Below, piece by piece: positions 43,542-51,197 of a DNA stretch of 64,000 bases; positions within the stretch are counted from its first letter, which is position 1; the number at the start of each line of letters is the position of its first letter. The notes under the pieces were generated by a model, which saw only the letters and a list, made by a program, of their open reading frames with translations, ran no database searches and had not been told where the DNA came from. This stretch comes from Caloramator mitchellensis (GTDB lineage Bacteria > Bacillota > Clostridia > Clostridiales > Caloramatoraceae). The stretch spans positions 54,030 through 118,029 of the forward strand of contig NZ_LKHP01000007.1 in assembly GCF_001440545.1 (NCBI RefSeq), written 5' to 3'. Made by a program: the position numbers and the translations under genes.

Positions 43542-44536
43542 TCCTGCACCTCCTTTACAGCTTCGTTAAGCTTATTAATGCAATTTGAAAATGAAATATA
43601 TTCTGGACATACATCATCACATCTTCCACATCCTGTGCACATGTGATATCCAAACCTCTTCTTAAAATCATAAACTTTGTGCATTACTCTAAACCTCATC
43701 CTATCTCCCTTGTCTTGTCTGAATGAATGACCTCCTGCCATATCAGTATATCCATCAACCATGCAGGATGCCCAAACTCTCCTTCTTTCACCAGCATTCT
43801 TATTATCCTTGTAGAATATGTCCTGCATAGTAAAGCAAGTGCATGTCGGGCATACAAAATTGCATCTTCCACAACCTATGCATCTTGAAGAATATTCCTT
43901 CCACATTCTTGAATTGAATATCCTCTCATCAAGTTCCTCTGGAACTCTTACCTTAACTTCATTCTCAGTTACAAACACAGGTTCAACAACTGCTTCTTCT
44001 CCCTGGAATAAATTAAACTCTTCATTTCTAACTTCAATATATACATCTTCATTTTCAAGCCTTATGAACAAATCATAATCATCTGTCTTATTTGCCTCCA
44101 TGCTAACACAGAAGCAGTTTTCAAAGCTGTTTTTACATTCTATAAGACAAAATCTAACCTTGTCCCTTAAAGCCTTATAATAAGGGTCGACATAACCATT
44201 TCTAAGATACATCTCATCGAGGCACCTAATGGCATTTATATCACAGCTTCTTGCAAAAATTAATATCTTCTTTTCAACTATCTTAGGCTCTATCCACTCG
44301 TCTTCTGTAAAATAAAATAATGTCTGGGTAATCGGAAGAACAATTTCCTTAAAAGAGAAGTCCGACTTTTTATTATATTCAACATCTTTTATGCTATCTA
44401 TCTCAGCATATCTTATTGAGTTTGTATCAGAAAATGCACCAAGTCCCGCAAATGTATGAGGTGCATATATTTTGTATTCATTTTTTAATTCATTCAGAAT
44501 TGAATCGAATTTCTCAACACTTATCTTAATTCCCAT
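43538..44536 (-). CDS. asrA: Anaerobic sulfite reductase subunit A (iron-sulfur subunit)
   Basis: The start is placed at ATG 44536 (AGGTG with 6-nt spacing). The 332-aa protein carries two 4Fe-4S ferredoxin motifs, CIGCGRCNFVCPTCTC and CTGCGRCDDVCPEY, in its second half. The N-terminal half has the segment VLPITQTLFYFTEDEW seen in AsrA and related hydrogenase subunits. It relays electrons between AsrB and AsrC in the cytoplasm. Confidence 0.95.
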   Translation of the reverse strand: MGIKISVEKFDSILNELKNEYKIYAPHTFAGLGAFSDTNSIRYAEIDSIKDVEYNKKSDFSFKEIVLPITQTLFYFTEDEWIEPKIVEKKILIFARSCDINAIRCLDEMYLRNGYVDPYYKALRDKVRFCLIECKNSFENCFCVSMEANKTDDYDLFIRLENEDVYIEVRNEEFNLFQGEEAVVEPVFVTENEVKVRVPEELDERIFNSRMWKEYSSRCIGCGRCNFVCPTCTCFTMQDIFYKDNKNAGERRRVWASCMVDGYTDMAGGHSFRQDKGDRMRFRVMHKVYDFKKRFGYHMCTGCGRCDDVCPEYISFSNCINKLNEAVKEVQE

Positions 44537-44550
44537 TATAATCACCTACT

Positions 44551-45315
44551 TCAATTTTTCTTTGATATAAACCAGTAAGAAAGCCCAAGTAAACTACCAC
44601 CTATAAAATTGCCAAGAGTAGAAGCAAAAATATTCAAGAAATAGCCTGAAATATTAAGGCCAGCATCATGTGGCACTATAATTGAAGTTGTCAAGAGAGT
44701 CATATTTGCAATGCTGTGTTCATATCCTGTTGTAATAAATGCAAATAAACACCAAAATATCATAATTAGTTTTGCAGTCTCTTCCTTTAACTTAAATGAC
44801 ATCCACACTCCAAGGCATACAAGAACATTACAAAGTATTCCCCTGACTAATATTTCTACAAAGGGAAGAGTTGTTTTTGCAATTGATACCTTTTGTATAA
44901 AAGCTATTGTCGGACCCTTTGCAAGTCCTGCAAAAACAAATAAGACAGAAATCAATATTGCACCTATCCAGTTGCCTAAAAAGCTATATACCCAAATTCT
45001 AACTGCATTCTTAAATGATATTGTATTCTCTTTGAGACCAATTGTCATTACAAAATTATTTCCAGTAAAAAGTTCAGAACCAGCCATAATAACAAGGCTT
45101 AACGCAATACCAAATGAAACTCCCATTACAATCCTTGTCGAAGGTGAATTTGCCTGGGATAAAAGACCTCCAATAGTAAAGATAAGTAAAATTCCAAAAC
45201 CTACATAAATACCAGCAAGCATTGAAGATAAAATATATTTAGTTTTTCCGCTGTTTAAAAAGTTTACTTTAGCCAATGCTGCATTAGATACTTTGTTAAT
45301 TTCTTCACCAAACAT
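44551..45315 (-). CDS. Formate/nitrite transporter family channel, probable hydrosulfide/sulfite channel
   Basis: The 254-aa protein has six membrane helices and FNT features (AGSELFTGNNFVMTIGL, RGILCNVLVCLGVWMSF). In Clostridioides difficile an FNT protein encoded with asrABC conducts hydrosulfide (HSC). The same gene order here suggests release of sulfide, or exchange with sulfite, for the Asr enzyme. It is the first gene of the operon, with GGGAGG before its ATG and a CRP/FNR-type box upstream. Confidence 0.9.
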   Translation of the reverse strand: MFGEEINKVSNAALAKVNFLNSGKTKYILSSMLAGIYVGFGILLIFTIGGLLSQANSPSTRIVMGVSFGIALSLVIMAGSELFTGNNFVMTIGLKENTISFKNAVRIWVYSFLGNWIGAILISVLFVFAGLAKGPTIAFIQKVSIAKTTLPFVEILVRGILCNVLVCLGVWMSFKLKEETAKLIMIFWCLFAFITTGYEHSIANMTLLTTSIIVPHDAGLNISGYFLNIFASTLGNFIGGSLLGLSYWFISKKN

Positions 45316-45343
45316 ACTAATACCTCCCTATCTGTTTGCCTCA

Positions 45344-45386
45344 AATATACAAAAAAATGCCCTGTTTGTATGTGATTTATCTCACA
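45344..45386 (-). promoter_or_regulatory. CRP/FNR-type box and -10 of the fnt-asrABC operon
   Basis: TGTGA-N6-TCACA (45371-45386) is a perfect palindrome outside its 6-nt centre; the match extends one more pair (A/T). On the minus strand a TATATT lies at 45344-45349. A start near 45337 would put the box centre at -41.5, the class II activator position. Confidence 0.75.
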
Positions 45387-45392
45387 TGCAAA

Positions 45393-45432
45393 CTTAAGTG
45401 CCAGGCACTTAAGTTTGTGCCTGGCACCTTTT
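45393..45432. repeat. Palindromic repeat pair GTGCCWGGCAC forming a hairpin
   Basis: A 21-bp near-perfect palindrome (CTTAAGTGCC, central A, GGCACTTAAG; 45393-45413) is followed by GTGCCTGGCAC (45417-45427). The two cores can pair with each other (11 bp, 8-nt loop). A T-run follows on the plus strand. A third copy lies at 28361-28376. Confidence 0.75.
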
Positions 45433-45436
45433 TAGT

Positions 45437-45673
45437 TTACTTTTTTAAAAGAATTTCCTTCTTCTTTAAATATTCTTCTTCGGATATATCGCCATTTGCA
45501 AATTTTTTATTAAGTATATCTATTGCTGCACTTTTTTGACTATGCGGTTTTATAAAAATATATATAGCTGCGGTTATAACTAAAACGAATAGAAACATCA
45601 TAAAAAACATCAGGAAAGGATAACTTCCTCCAAGACCGTATCCAAAAAAGTTTCTGCAGAATCCTCCAAACAT
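45437..45673 (-). CDS. Small membrane protein with SHOCT domain
   Basis: The 78-aa protein has a Gly/Phe/Tyr-rich N-terminus, one membrane helix (about 19-42) and a C-terminal SHOCT motif (IDILNKKFANGDISEEEYLKKKEIL). SHOCT domains bind nucleic acid or proteins and often end small membrane proteins of envelope-stress systems. The start codon lies 1 bp after the stop of a 25-aa ORF and its ribosome-binding site (AAGGGAG) lies inside that ORF, so the pair is translated together. Confidence 0.8.
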   Translation of the reverse strand: MFGGFCRNFFGYGLGGSYPFLMFFMMFLFVLVITAAIYIFIKPHSQKSAAIDILNKKFANGDISEEEYLKKKEILLKK

Positions 45674-45674
45674 T

Positions 45675-45752
45675 TTAAAAGTCTCCCTTCAATATTCTTT
45701 TATAAAAATAATAAGCAATCGCTGCAAATAAAATTAATGGTATTAACATCAT
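45675..45752 (-). CDS. Tiny hydrophobic protein, 25 aa
   Basis: The frame starts at tandem ATG codons (45752 and 45749) with AGAGGTGAGG just upstream and ends with TAA at 45675. The product (starting MMLIPLILFAAIAYYFYKRI, ending LKGDF) is one short membrane helix with a basic tail. It is coupled to the SHOCT gene. Size and signal suggest a genuine membrane microprotein; function is unknown. Confidence 0.6.
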   Translation of the reverse strand: MMLIPLILFAAIAYYFYKRILKGDF

Positions 45753-46127
45753 TTTCCTCACCTCTTGATTAAATGTTAATACCATTTTGTGTAGAATTTA
45801 TGTAGTTTTTATCCATTAATTACTTTTACATAAAATTTTCTGATTCTTGGTTGTAATATTAAACTCCATAAAAACACCTCCAAAAACATATAATAAAAAG
45901 AGATAATAAGCTATTTATAATTATTTCAGCTCATTTTGAAATAATTGCAAAAAAGCATTTGTAAGTAAATTTGACTCATAGCATGCTTATTGATTCAATA
46001 TTATATAGAAATAGCACCTAAAAATTCTCTTGTTCAAAAAAAATTAATTTTTTCTCCACAAAAACTTCAACTTACAAATATAAAATTTTCTCCAGACTAA
46101 ATATTAAATTTATGGAGGTGGAGTTTT
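45753..46127. other. 375-bp intergenic region between the microprotein operon and the protease gene
   Basis: This divergent control region has no clear gene. It holds a TTATTTCA/TGAAATAA inverted repeat (45921-45944), an 11-bp-spaced pair GTGTAG/ATGTAG near 45790-45806, and two copies of TTTTCTCCA near 46038 and 46087. A 17-codon frame with a good ribosome-binding site lies at 45816-45869 on the minus strand and could be a leader peptide. Confidence 0.4.
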
Positions 46128-47276
46128 ATGCGTAGAAATTTAAAGGCTTACATCTCAGGTATTGTAATTAGCTCATTGCTAAGCAGCTCAATAGTAGGTT
46201 CAGTTATTTATTCAAAATTTTCTTCAGAACTTCAAAAACAATCTCAAATAATTCAAAATTTAAGCAATAACAAAAATTATAGCAGTATTAATACAATCGC
46301 TGCAAATACTATATCCACAGGCGGAACATTAACAATTCCAAAAATAGTTAAAAAGGTAGCACCATCAATCGTAGGAATAAGGATGAACATAACAATCCCA
46401 AACAGAATAAATCAAGTTATGTCCCAGTCAAAGGCAGAGGGTTCGGGTATTATATATGATAAGAACGGATATATAATGACTAACTATCATGTTGTTGAAT
46501 ATGCAGACCCTAAAAATTCCTACAGCAAATACACTACTTTAGAAGTATTTCTTCCCGATGGTAGGCAGACAAAGGCAAAATTTATAGGTGGAGATAGAAA
46601 AAACGACCTTGCAGTAATAAAAATAGAACTTGACAACCTTCCAGTTGCAGAACTTGGTGATTCATCAACATTAGAAGTTGGAGAAACTGCCGTTGCTATC
46701 GGAAACCCATTAGGAATGGAATTTGCAGGTTCAGTAACATCAGGAATAATAAGCGCTATTAATAGAAAAGTTCAAGTTGATGATAGAACATTAAACCTAA
46801 TTCAAACTGATGCTGCAATAAATCCTGGAAACAGCGGTGGCGCCCTTGTAAATTCACAAGGACAGGTTATCGGTATAAATACAGTTAAAATATCCAGCAC
46901 AGGTCTTGAGGGTTTAGGGTTTGCAATACCTATAAACGATGCTAAACCAATAGTTGACCAACTTATGATGTTTGGATATGTTAAAGGAAGGCCATTTATT
47001 GGAATTTCAGGTCGAGAAATAACCGAAACAATTTCCCAAATATATAACATCCCTCAGGGAATTTATATAATGGCTGTAACATCTGGAAGTGGTGCTTATA
47101 AAGCTGGTATAAGGCAGGGTGATATAATACTTAAGATTGCAGGTGTGGAAGTCAAAACGCTTTCTGATATAGAAAACATAAAATCAAAATACAAAGCCGG
47201 AGATACTGTCGATGTTCTTCTCTATAGAAACGGAAAACAAATGACTGTTAAAATGACCTTCAGTGAGGAAAGATAA
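46128..47276 (+). CDS. HtrA/DegP-type serine protease (S1C) with PDZ domain
   Basis: The 382-aa protein has an N-terminal membrane anchor (about 8-29), a trypsin-like domain with catalytic His121 (TNYHVVE), Asp160 (KNDLAVIKI) and Ser236 (NPGNSGGALV), and one PDZ domain (about 290-380). It should degrade or refold damaged exported proteins on the outer side of the membrane. GGAGGTGG precedes the ATG. The long inverted-repeat element begins right after its stop codon. Confidence 0.95.
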   Translation: MRRNLKAYISGIVISSLLSSSIVGSVIYSKFSSELQKQSQIIQNLSNNKNYSSINTIAANTISTGGTLTIPKIVKKVAPSIVGIRMNITIPNRINQVMSQSKAEGSGIIYDKNGYIMTNYHVVEYADPKNSYSKYTTLEVFLPDGRQTKAKFIGGDRKNDLAVIKIELDNLPVAELGDSSTLEVGETAVAIGNPLGMEFAGSVTSGIISAINRKVQVDDRTLNLIQTDAAINPGNSGGALVNSQGQVIGINTVKISSTGLEGLGFAIPINDAKPIVDQLMMFGYVKGRPFIGISGREITETISQIYNIPQGIYIMAVTSGSGAYKAGIRQGDIILKIAGVEVKTLSDIENIKSKYKAGDTVDVLLYRNGKQMTVKMTFSEER

Positions 47277-47600
47277 GTTTAAAAGGCTGTCTGAAAGCCA
47301 ATAATATTCACATTTTTGAACAAAACCTGATGAAAGCCCCATGAAATGATTTCTAAAGGCGCCTCTCATAAACCTTAGTAACTCTTGCTTTTCGACTTTT
47401 CAAAAGGCCGTAATTCTGCTCAGGACGAGCAGAGCCGCGTGGCCTACAGGACGTAGGCTCACGCGGGTAGGACTTTTGAAAACAAAGAAAAGCTTAGAGT
47501 TACTTAGGTTTTTTGAGCGAAGCCAGGGAAATCATTCATGGGGCTTTAGTATGATTCGCTTATCAAAAATTGAAAACTATTTTCAGACAGCCTTTTAAAC
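47277..47600. mobile_element. 324-bp element with long imperfect inverted repeats and a multi-hairpin core (MITE-like or structured RNA)
   Basis: GTTTAAAAGGCTGTCTGAAA (47277-47296) is repeated perfectly in reverse at 47581-47600. Further paired blocks follow inward: AAAGCCCCATGA..ATGATTTC with GAAATCAT..TCATGGGGCTTT, the AGTAACTC/GAGTTACT block, and TTTTCAAAAG/CTTTTGAAAA. The core holds a CTGCTC-AGGAC-GAGCAG hairpin and a CCGCGTG..CACGCGG helix enclosing CTAC-AGGAC-GTAG. There is no ORF. The outer arms supply the TAA stop of the convergent 73-aa gene. No target-site duplication is evident. Confidence 0.65.
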
Positions 47601-47816
47601 TTCAGGAAGGTTTTTGACATCATCAAATCTGTTTGAGCCTAAAACAGAATGTATTGTGGGATGTCCATATTCATCAACACCCAATATAGCTCCCTTTATG
47701 TCGCCTCGTTTGACCATGTCAACAGCTTCATTCTGGCTAACTATCTGGCCACTGTTTAATTCATATGATATAACCCTGCCATCGTTATCTCTCAAAACCT
47801 TAACTATTTTAAGCAT
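47595..47816 (-). CDS. DUF3892-type small protein
   Basis: The 73-aa protein (starting MLKIVKVLRDNDGRVISYEL) has the pattern of DUF3892: a strand-rich start, ELNSGQIVSQNEAVDMVKRG and a short C-terminal tail (HSVLGSNRFDDVKNLPEV). Its role is unknown. The final Val codon and stop codon lie inside the right arm of the 324-bp inverted-repeat element, so the element and the gene end are joined. Confidence 0.8.
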   Translation of the reverse strand: MLKIVKVLRDNDGRVISYELNSGQIVSQNEAVDMVKRGDIKGAILGVDEYGHPTIHSVLGSNRFDDVKNLPEV

Positions 47817-47913
47817 AAAATCCCTCCATGATTAGTATTTATTAATAATATTTAAAATATTAGTTTGACAAGGCAAAAATTATTTGCAAAAATGGTAATA
47901 GGTGGTGATAGAT

Positions 47914-48792
47914 ATGAGAGCAAAAACTATTTATGGTCTAATGGTTATGTCAGCGTTGTTTTGGGCAGGAGCATTTATTGCTGCAAAGCTATCAGCTCCC
48001 TACATTACTCCCTTTACTTTAACATTTTTAAGATTTTCAATCGCAACTGTAATATTATATTTTGTATTAAAATATCATTTCAAAACTGATTTGGTAATAA
48101 CAAAAAAAGACATCCCTTCATTTCTCTTTACCGGAATAGTTGGAATGTTTGGTTATCACGTATTATTTTTTATAGCCATGAAGCATACAACTGCTATAAA
48201 TTCGTCTTTAATCGCTGCTTCCAACCCTATATTAACAACTATATTCAGTATAATAATATTAAAAGATAGTCCAAGCTATAAAAGAATCTTAGGAATACTT
48301 CTTTCATTTACTGGAGTTGTGCTGACAATAACAAATGGAAACATTGGCAATTTGTTTAGTCTAAAATTTAATTTAGGCGATATTATAATGCTGTTGGCAG
48401 TTCTAATGTGGGGAATTTACTCAGTGTTCAGTAAAAGGATTATGCCAAAATACAACCCTTTCTTAATTACATTTTATAGCTTTTTAATCTGCACAATATT
48501 TATAATTCCTTTAGTGATTCTAGAAAATCCATTTGGCTATTTCAAAGATGTTCCATTTTTCTCAATTGCAGCCGTCATATATATGGCAATTTTCCCAACG
48601 GTAATTGGATATTTGGTGCAGCAAATATCAATTAAGGAAATAGGGCCTTCCAAAACATCGATATTTGTAAACCTTGTTCCTATATTTTCTATTATTCTAT
48701 CGATATTAATTTTAAATGAAACCATATCATGGGTTAAACTTAGCTTTGCATTATTGATAATATCGGGTGTCTACATAACACAAATAAACTAA
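47914..48792 (+). CDS. DMT superfamily (EamA) permease
   Basis: The ATG at 47914 is preferred to the GTG at 47902 because GGTGGTGAT precedes it. The 292-aa protein has ten membrane helices in two EamA halves (ALFWAGAFIAAKL.. and MLLAVLMWGIYSVFSKR..). Members export amino acids or other metabolites; the substrate cannot be given. It ends in a strong terminator. Confidence 0.9.
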   Translation: MRAKTIYGLMVMSALFWAGAFIAAKLSAPYITPFTLTFLRFSIATVILYFVLKYHFKTDLVITKKDIPSFLFTGIVGMFGYHVLFFIAMKHTTAINSSLIAASNPILTTIFSIIILKDSPSYKRILGILLSFTGVVLTITNGNIGNLFSLKFNLGDIIMLLAVLMWGIYSVFSKRIMPKYNPFLITFYSFLICTIFIIPLVILENPFGYFKDVPFFSIAAVIYMAIFPTVIGYLVQQISIKEIGPSKTSIFVNLVPIFSIILSILILNETISWVKLSFALLIISGVYITQIN

Positions 48793-48846
48793 AATAAAGT
48801 CTGTTACGATAAAACAATAAGTTTTTTGTAACAGACTTTATTTTTT
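48793..48846 (+). terminator. Terminator after the DMT permease gene
   Basis: AATAAAGTCTGTTAC (48793-48807) pairs perfectly with GTAACAGACTTTATT (48828-48842), followed by a T-run. Confidence 0.88.
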
Positions 48847-48848
48847 AC

Positions 48849-48877
48849 TTGCATTATAAACGATTTTGTCTTATAAT
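48849..48877 (+). promoter_or_regulatory. Promoter of the 66-aa ferredoxin gene
   Basis: TTGCAT (48849-48854) and TATAAT (48872-48877) are 17 nt apart, directly after the DMT terminator. Confidence 0.75.
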
Positions 48878-48887
48878 ATTTCTTGTT

Positions 48888-48904
48888 ATGCCCCCCAGGG
48901 GTAT
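48888..48904 (+). promoter_or_regulatory. CsoR-like operator
   Basis: ATGCCCC-CCA-GGGGTAT is a 17-bp GC-rich palindrome in AT-rich DNA, of the form bound by CsoR/RcnR (DUF156) repressors. It lies just after the predicted transcription start near 48884, a repressing position. Confidence 0.55.
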
Positions 48905-48926
48905 TAATTCAAAGGAGGTATGTGTC

Positions 48927-49127
48927 ATGAAAAAGGCTTTTATCGACCCAAACATATGTGATAGATCGCCATTCTGCCCTGCAAAAAGAGTATGTCCTGT
49001 AGGTGCTATTTCTCAAGAAGTTAAAGGATTCTTTGGTGCAGGAACTCCGAAGGTCGACCCAAGTAAGTGCATCGGATGTGGAAAATGCCTTCAAGTGTGC
49101 CCACACAGAGCTATAAAGATGGTTTAA
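48927..49127 (+). CDS. Ferredoxin-like 4Fe-4S protein, 66 aa
   Basis: The start at ATG 48927 is set by AAAGGAGG. One standard cluster motif is clear (CIGCGKCLQVCP, residues of about 49-60). An N-terminal set (CDRSPFCPAKRVCP) has longer spacing than a standard cluster motif and could bind a second cluster or a metal. The short GFFGAGTPKVD loop joins them. It probably acts as an electron carrier. A CsoR-like operator upstream suggests metal- or sulfur-dependent expression. Confidence 0.85.
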   Translation: MKKAFIDPNICDRSPFCPAKRVCPVGAISQEVKGFFGAGTPKVDPSKCIGCGKCLQVCPHRAIKMV

Positions 49128-49160
49128 TATTAAAGCTGCCCCAAATTGAGGCAGCTTCTT

Positions 49161-51122
49161 TTAATTCAAATTGATGCTGTTTAATTCCTGCATAGTTTCG
49201 ATATCGTTTGCCTTTATAATTCCATTTGAAATGGTATAAAGGACATTGTCTATATATATTATTCTTTGAACCGATTTGTTATAGTCAAATCCAAAGTCCC
49301 CGGCCTTTTTATAGTCCTCATCTGAAAGATGAGTTATCTTTCCATTTAGCACAAAACCCTTTTCTAAATCTATACCGTATATATATGCCCCTTGGTATGT
49401 GAAGTATCCATAATCAAAAGGATTTTCTCTATCCTTTGCTTCATATACAGTAACGGGGAAAGCAAAAATATTCTTTTCCTTTGAGAACAATAATGCTTTG
49501 TGGTTATATAAAAGTTCTGAGTAGCTTCCTCTATTTCCAATGTATTCTGAGAACATCTCCTTTGGATTTTCAAAATCAGAAACATCGAACATAGACATCT
49601 TAAGTCCATTTTGGATTGTAATCGTTGAGTCATTTCCATTCCAATCCTTTGTGCTTACATCCTTTGTATCTACTCCAAATCCAATTATATGAGTTTCGTC
49701 ATACGGATGTAGGTAGGTGCTAAATCCAGGTATCTTTAAAAATCCAAGAATCTTTGGTTCTTTAGCATTTTTAGCATCGATTACAAAAAGCGGGTCAACA
49801 TTTTTAAATGTTACTATATAAATCTTTTCACCCATAAATCTTGCTGACTTAATTGTTTCACCAGGTGCTAAATCCTCAATTTTTCCTGTTATATTCAAAT
49901 CAGCGTCTAATATATAAAGATTGTTCTTTGCAATATTGTCTCCTTCTCCCCATGCAAATCCCTTAGTAGTTGCAATTCTGAAATATCCATTATATTCATC
50001 CATCGAAAACTGGTTTAAAATGCTTCCTGGAACCTTCCCATTTGCAGCATATTTCACTCCATAAGCAATGTTAAACTTATACAATATTGTATTTACATTA
50101 TACGTAGGAGCTATTAATCTGCTTGCTCCTTCTGTTTTTGGAGTTTCATATTCGCTTACAGCAACATAAATATTTTCATTCGTTACATACACATTCTGTC
50201 CTGAACCTAAATAAGTTTGAATATCCGCCTTTTCTGGCTTTAATATATCAAAACTTGATATTATCATATAATTCGGTTCAACATAGCCCGGGAAATATCT
50301 TATATCCTTAAAATCCACTACATTTTCTTTGCCAGCCTTAAACGCACTATCCTTAAAGGATGGCTTTATGTCAGTCATGATTCTATAATCGTAAACATAC
50401 TTGTTTGTAATCATGTAGAACTTTGAATTTATCATTCTTGAAGTTAAGTAATCGCCGTCAACTTCGATCGTCCTCTTTATCTTTATGTTGGATTTATCAG
50501 TAGTATCATAAACTATAACCTTAGTGACCGGTTTTGTTAATATAACAGGATTTATAACTTTTTTCATAACAGCCGCATTGCTTTCCTGCTCTGCCTTGTT
50601 TATGTTAACATATTTTCTTCCAATTACAATCAAATTGTTTCCGTTAACATATATATCATTAGGATAAAACGCATTAGTATCATACTTAATCGTATTAACA
50701 ACCTTCATATCGCTTGCAGGGTATGCCTTTACTATAACAAGCCTGTCGTTTATAACCTGATAAATATATTCTCCATCTGTTTTAATAATATCCGATTCAT
50801 CTACTCCCTGAACCTGCACATTTGTATTAGAATAATCATTAGCTGGGGATGCAGCCGCCGCTGATTTTTCTGCTGTTGCAAATGCAGTTCTGTAAAATGG
50901 TCTGATGCTTTCGGATTTTTCTAACAACTTTTTAAAATTATCATAACTGCCAACCACAGGCAAATTTTTTTCAGTGCTGACATTTTCTGCAACTTTTATA
51001 CTTGTCTTAATTGTATTTCCTATATTAGAGGCAAACTTTCCATATGCCATAATAGGTGTCATAAATATAATAATTATCAATGCTAGAAGGGATGTTTTTA
51101 AATTTCCGGGGAGCCTCTTCAT
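49161..51122 (-). CDS. Secreted beta-propeller domain protein
   Basis: The start at ATG 51122 is preferred to the GTG at 51131 (GAGGTG spacing). The 653-aa protein has an N-terminal signal/membrane segment (about 8-27) and a large beta-propeller domain beginning TNVQVQGVDESDIIKTDGEYIYQV, the hallmark of the secreted Beta_propel family. Repeated strands such as YMIISSFDI and ILGFLKIPGFSTYLHPYDE follow. The function of this family is not known to me; binding at the cell surface is likely. Confidence 0.85.
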   Translation of the reverse strand: MKRLPGNLKTSLLALIIIIFMTPIMAYGKFASNIGNTIKTSIKVAENVSTEKNLPVVGSYDNFKKLLEKSESIRPFYRTAFATAEKSAAAASPANDYSNTNVQVQGVDESDIIKTDGEYIYQVINDRLVIVKAYPASDMKVVNTIKYDTNAFYPNDIYVNGNNLIVIGRKYVNINKAEQESNAAVMKKVINPVILTKPVTKVIVYDTTDKSNIKIKRTIEVDGDYLTSRMINSKFYMITNKYVYDYRIMTDIKPSFKDSAFKAGKENVVDFKDIRYFPGYVEPNYMIISSFDILKPEKADIQTYLGSGQNVYVTNENIYVAVSEYETPKTEGASRLIAPTYNVNTILYKFNIAYGVKYAANGKVPGSILNQFSMDEYNGYFRIATTKGFAWGEGDNIAKNNLYILDADLNITGKIEDLAPGETIKSARFMGEKIYIVTFKNVDPLFVIDAKNAKEPKILGFLKIPGFSTYLHPYDETHIIGFGVDTKDVSTKDWNGNDSTITIQNGLKMSMFDVSDFENPKEMFSEYIGNRGSYSELLYNHKALLFSKEKNIFAFPVTVYEAKDRENPFDYGYFTYQGAYIYGIDLEKGFVLNGKITHLSDEDYKKAGDFGFDYNKSVQRIIYIDNVLYTISNGIIKANDIETMQELNSINLN

Positions 51123-51197
51123 ATATTTCACCTCTTTGTTATCTTTTCACCTATTTAGACATAAATTTCTAAAAAAAGTTCCAAAATTTAGCTTAAA

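Noticed and set aside
45816..45869. 17-codon frame with GGAGGTG before its ATG, minus strand
   Set aside because: The signal is good, but the peptide is too short to judge and the region is full of other signals. Left as a possible leader peptide.
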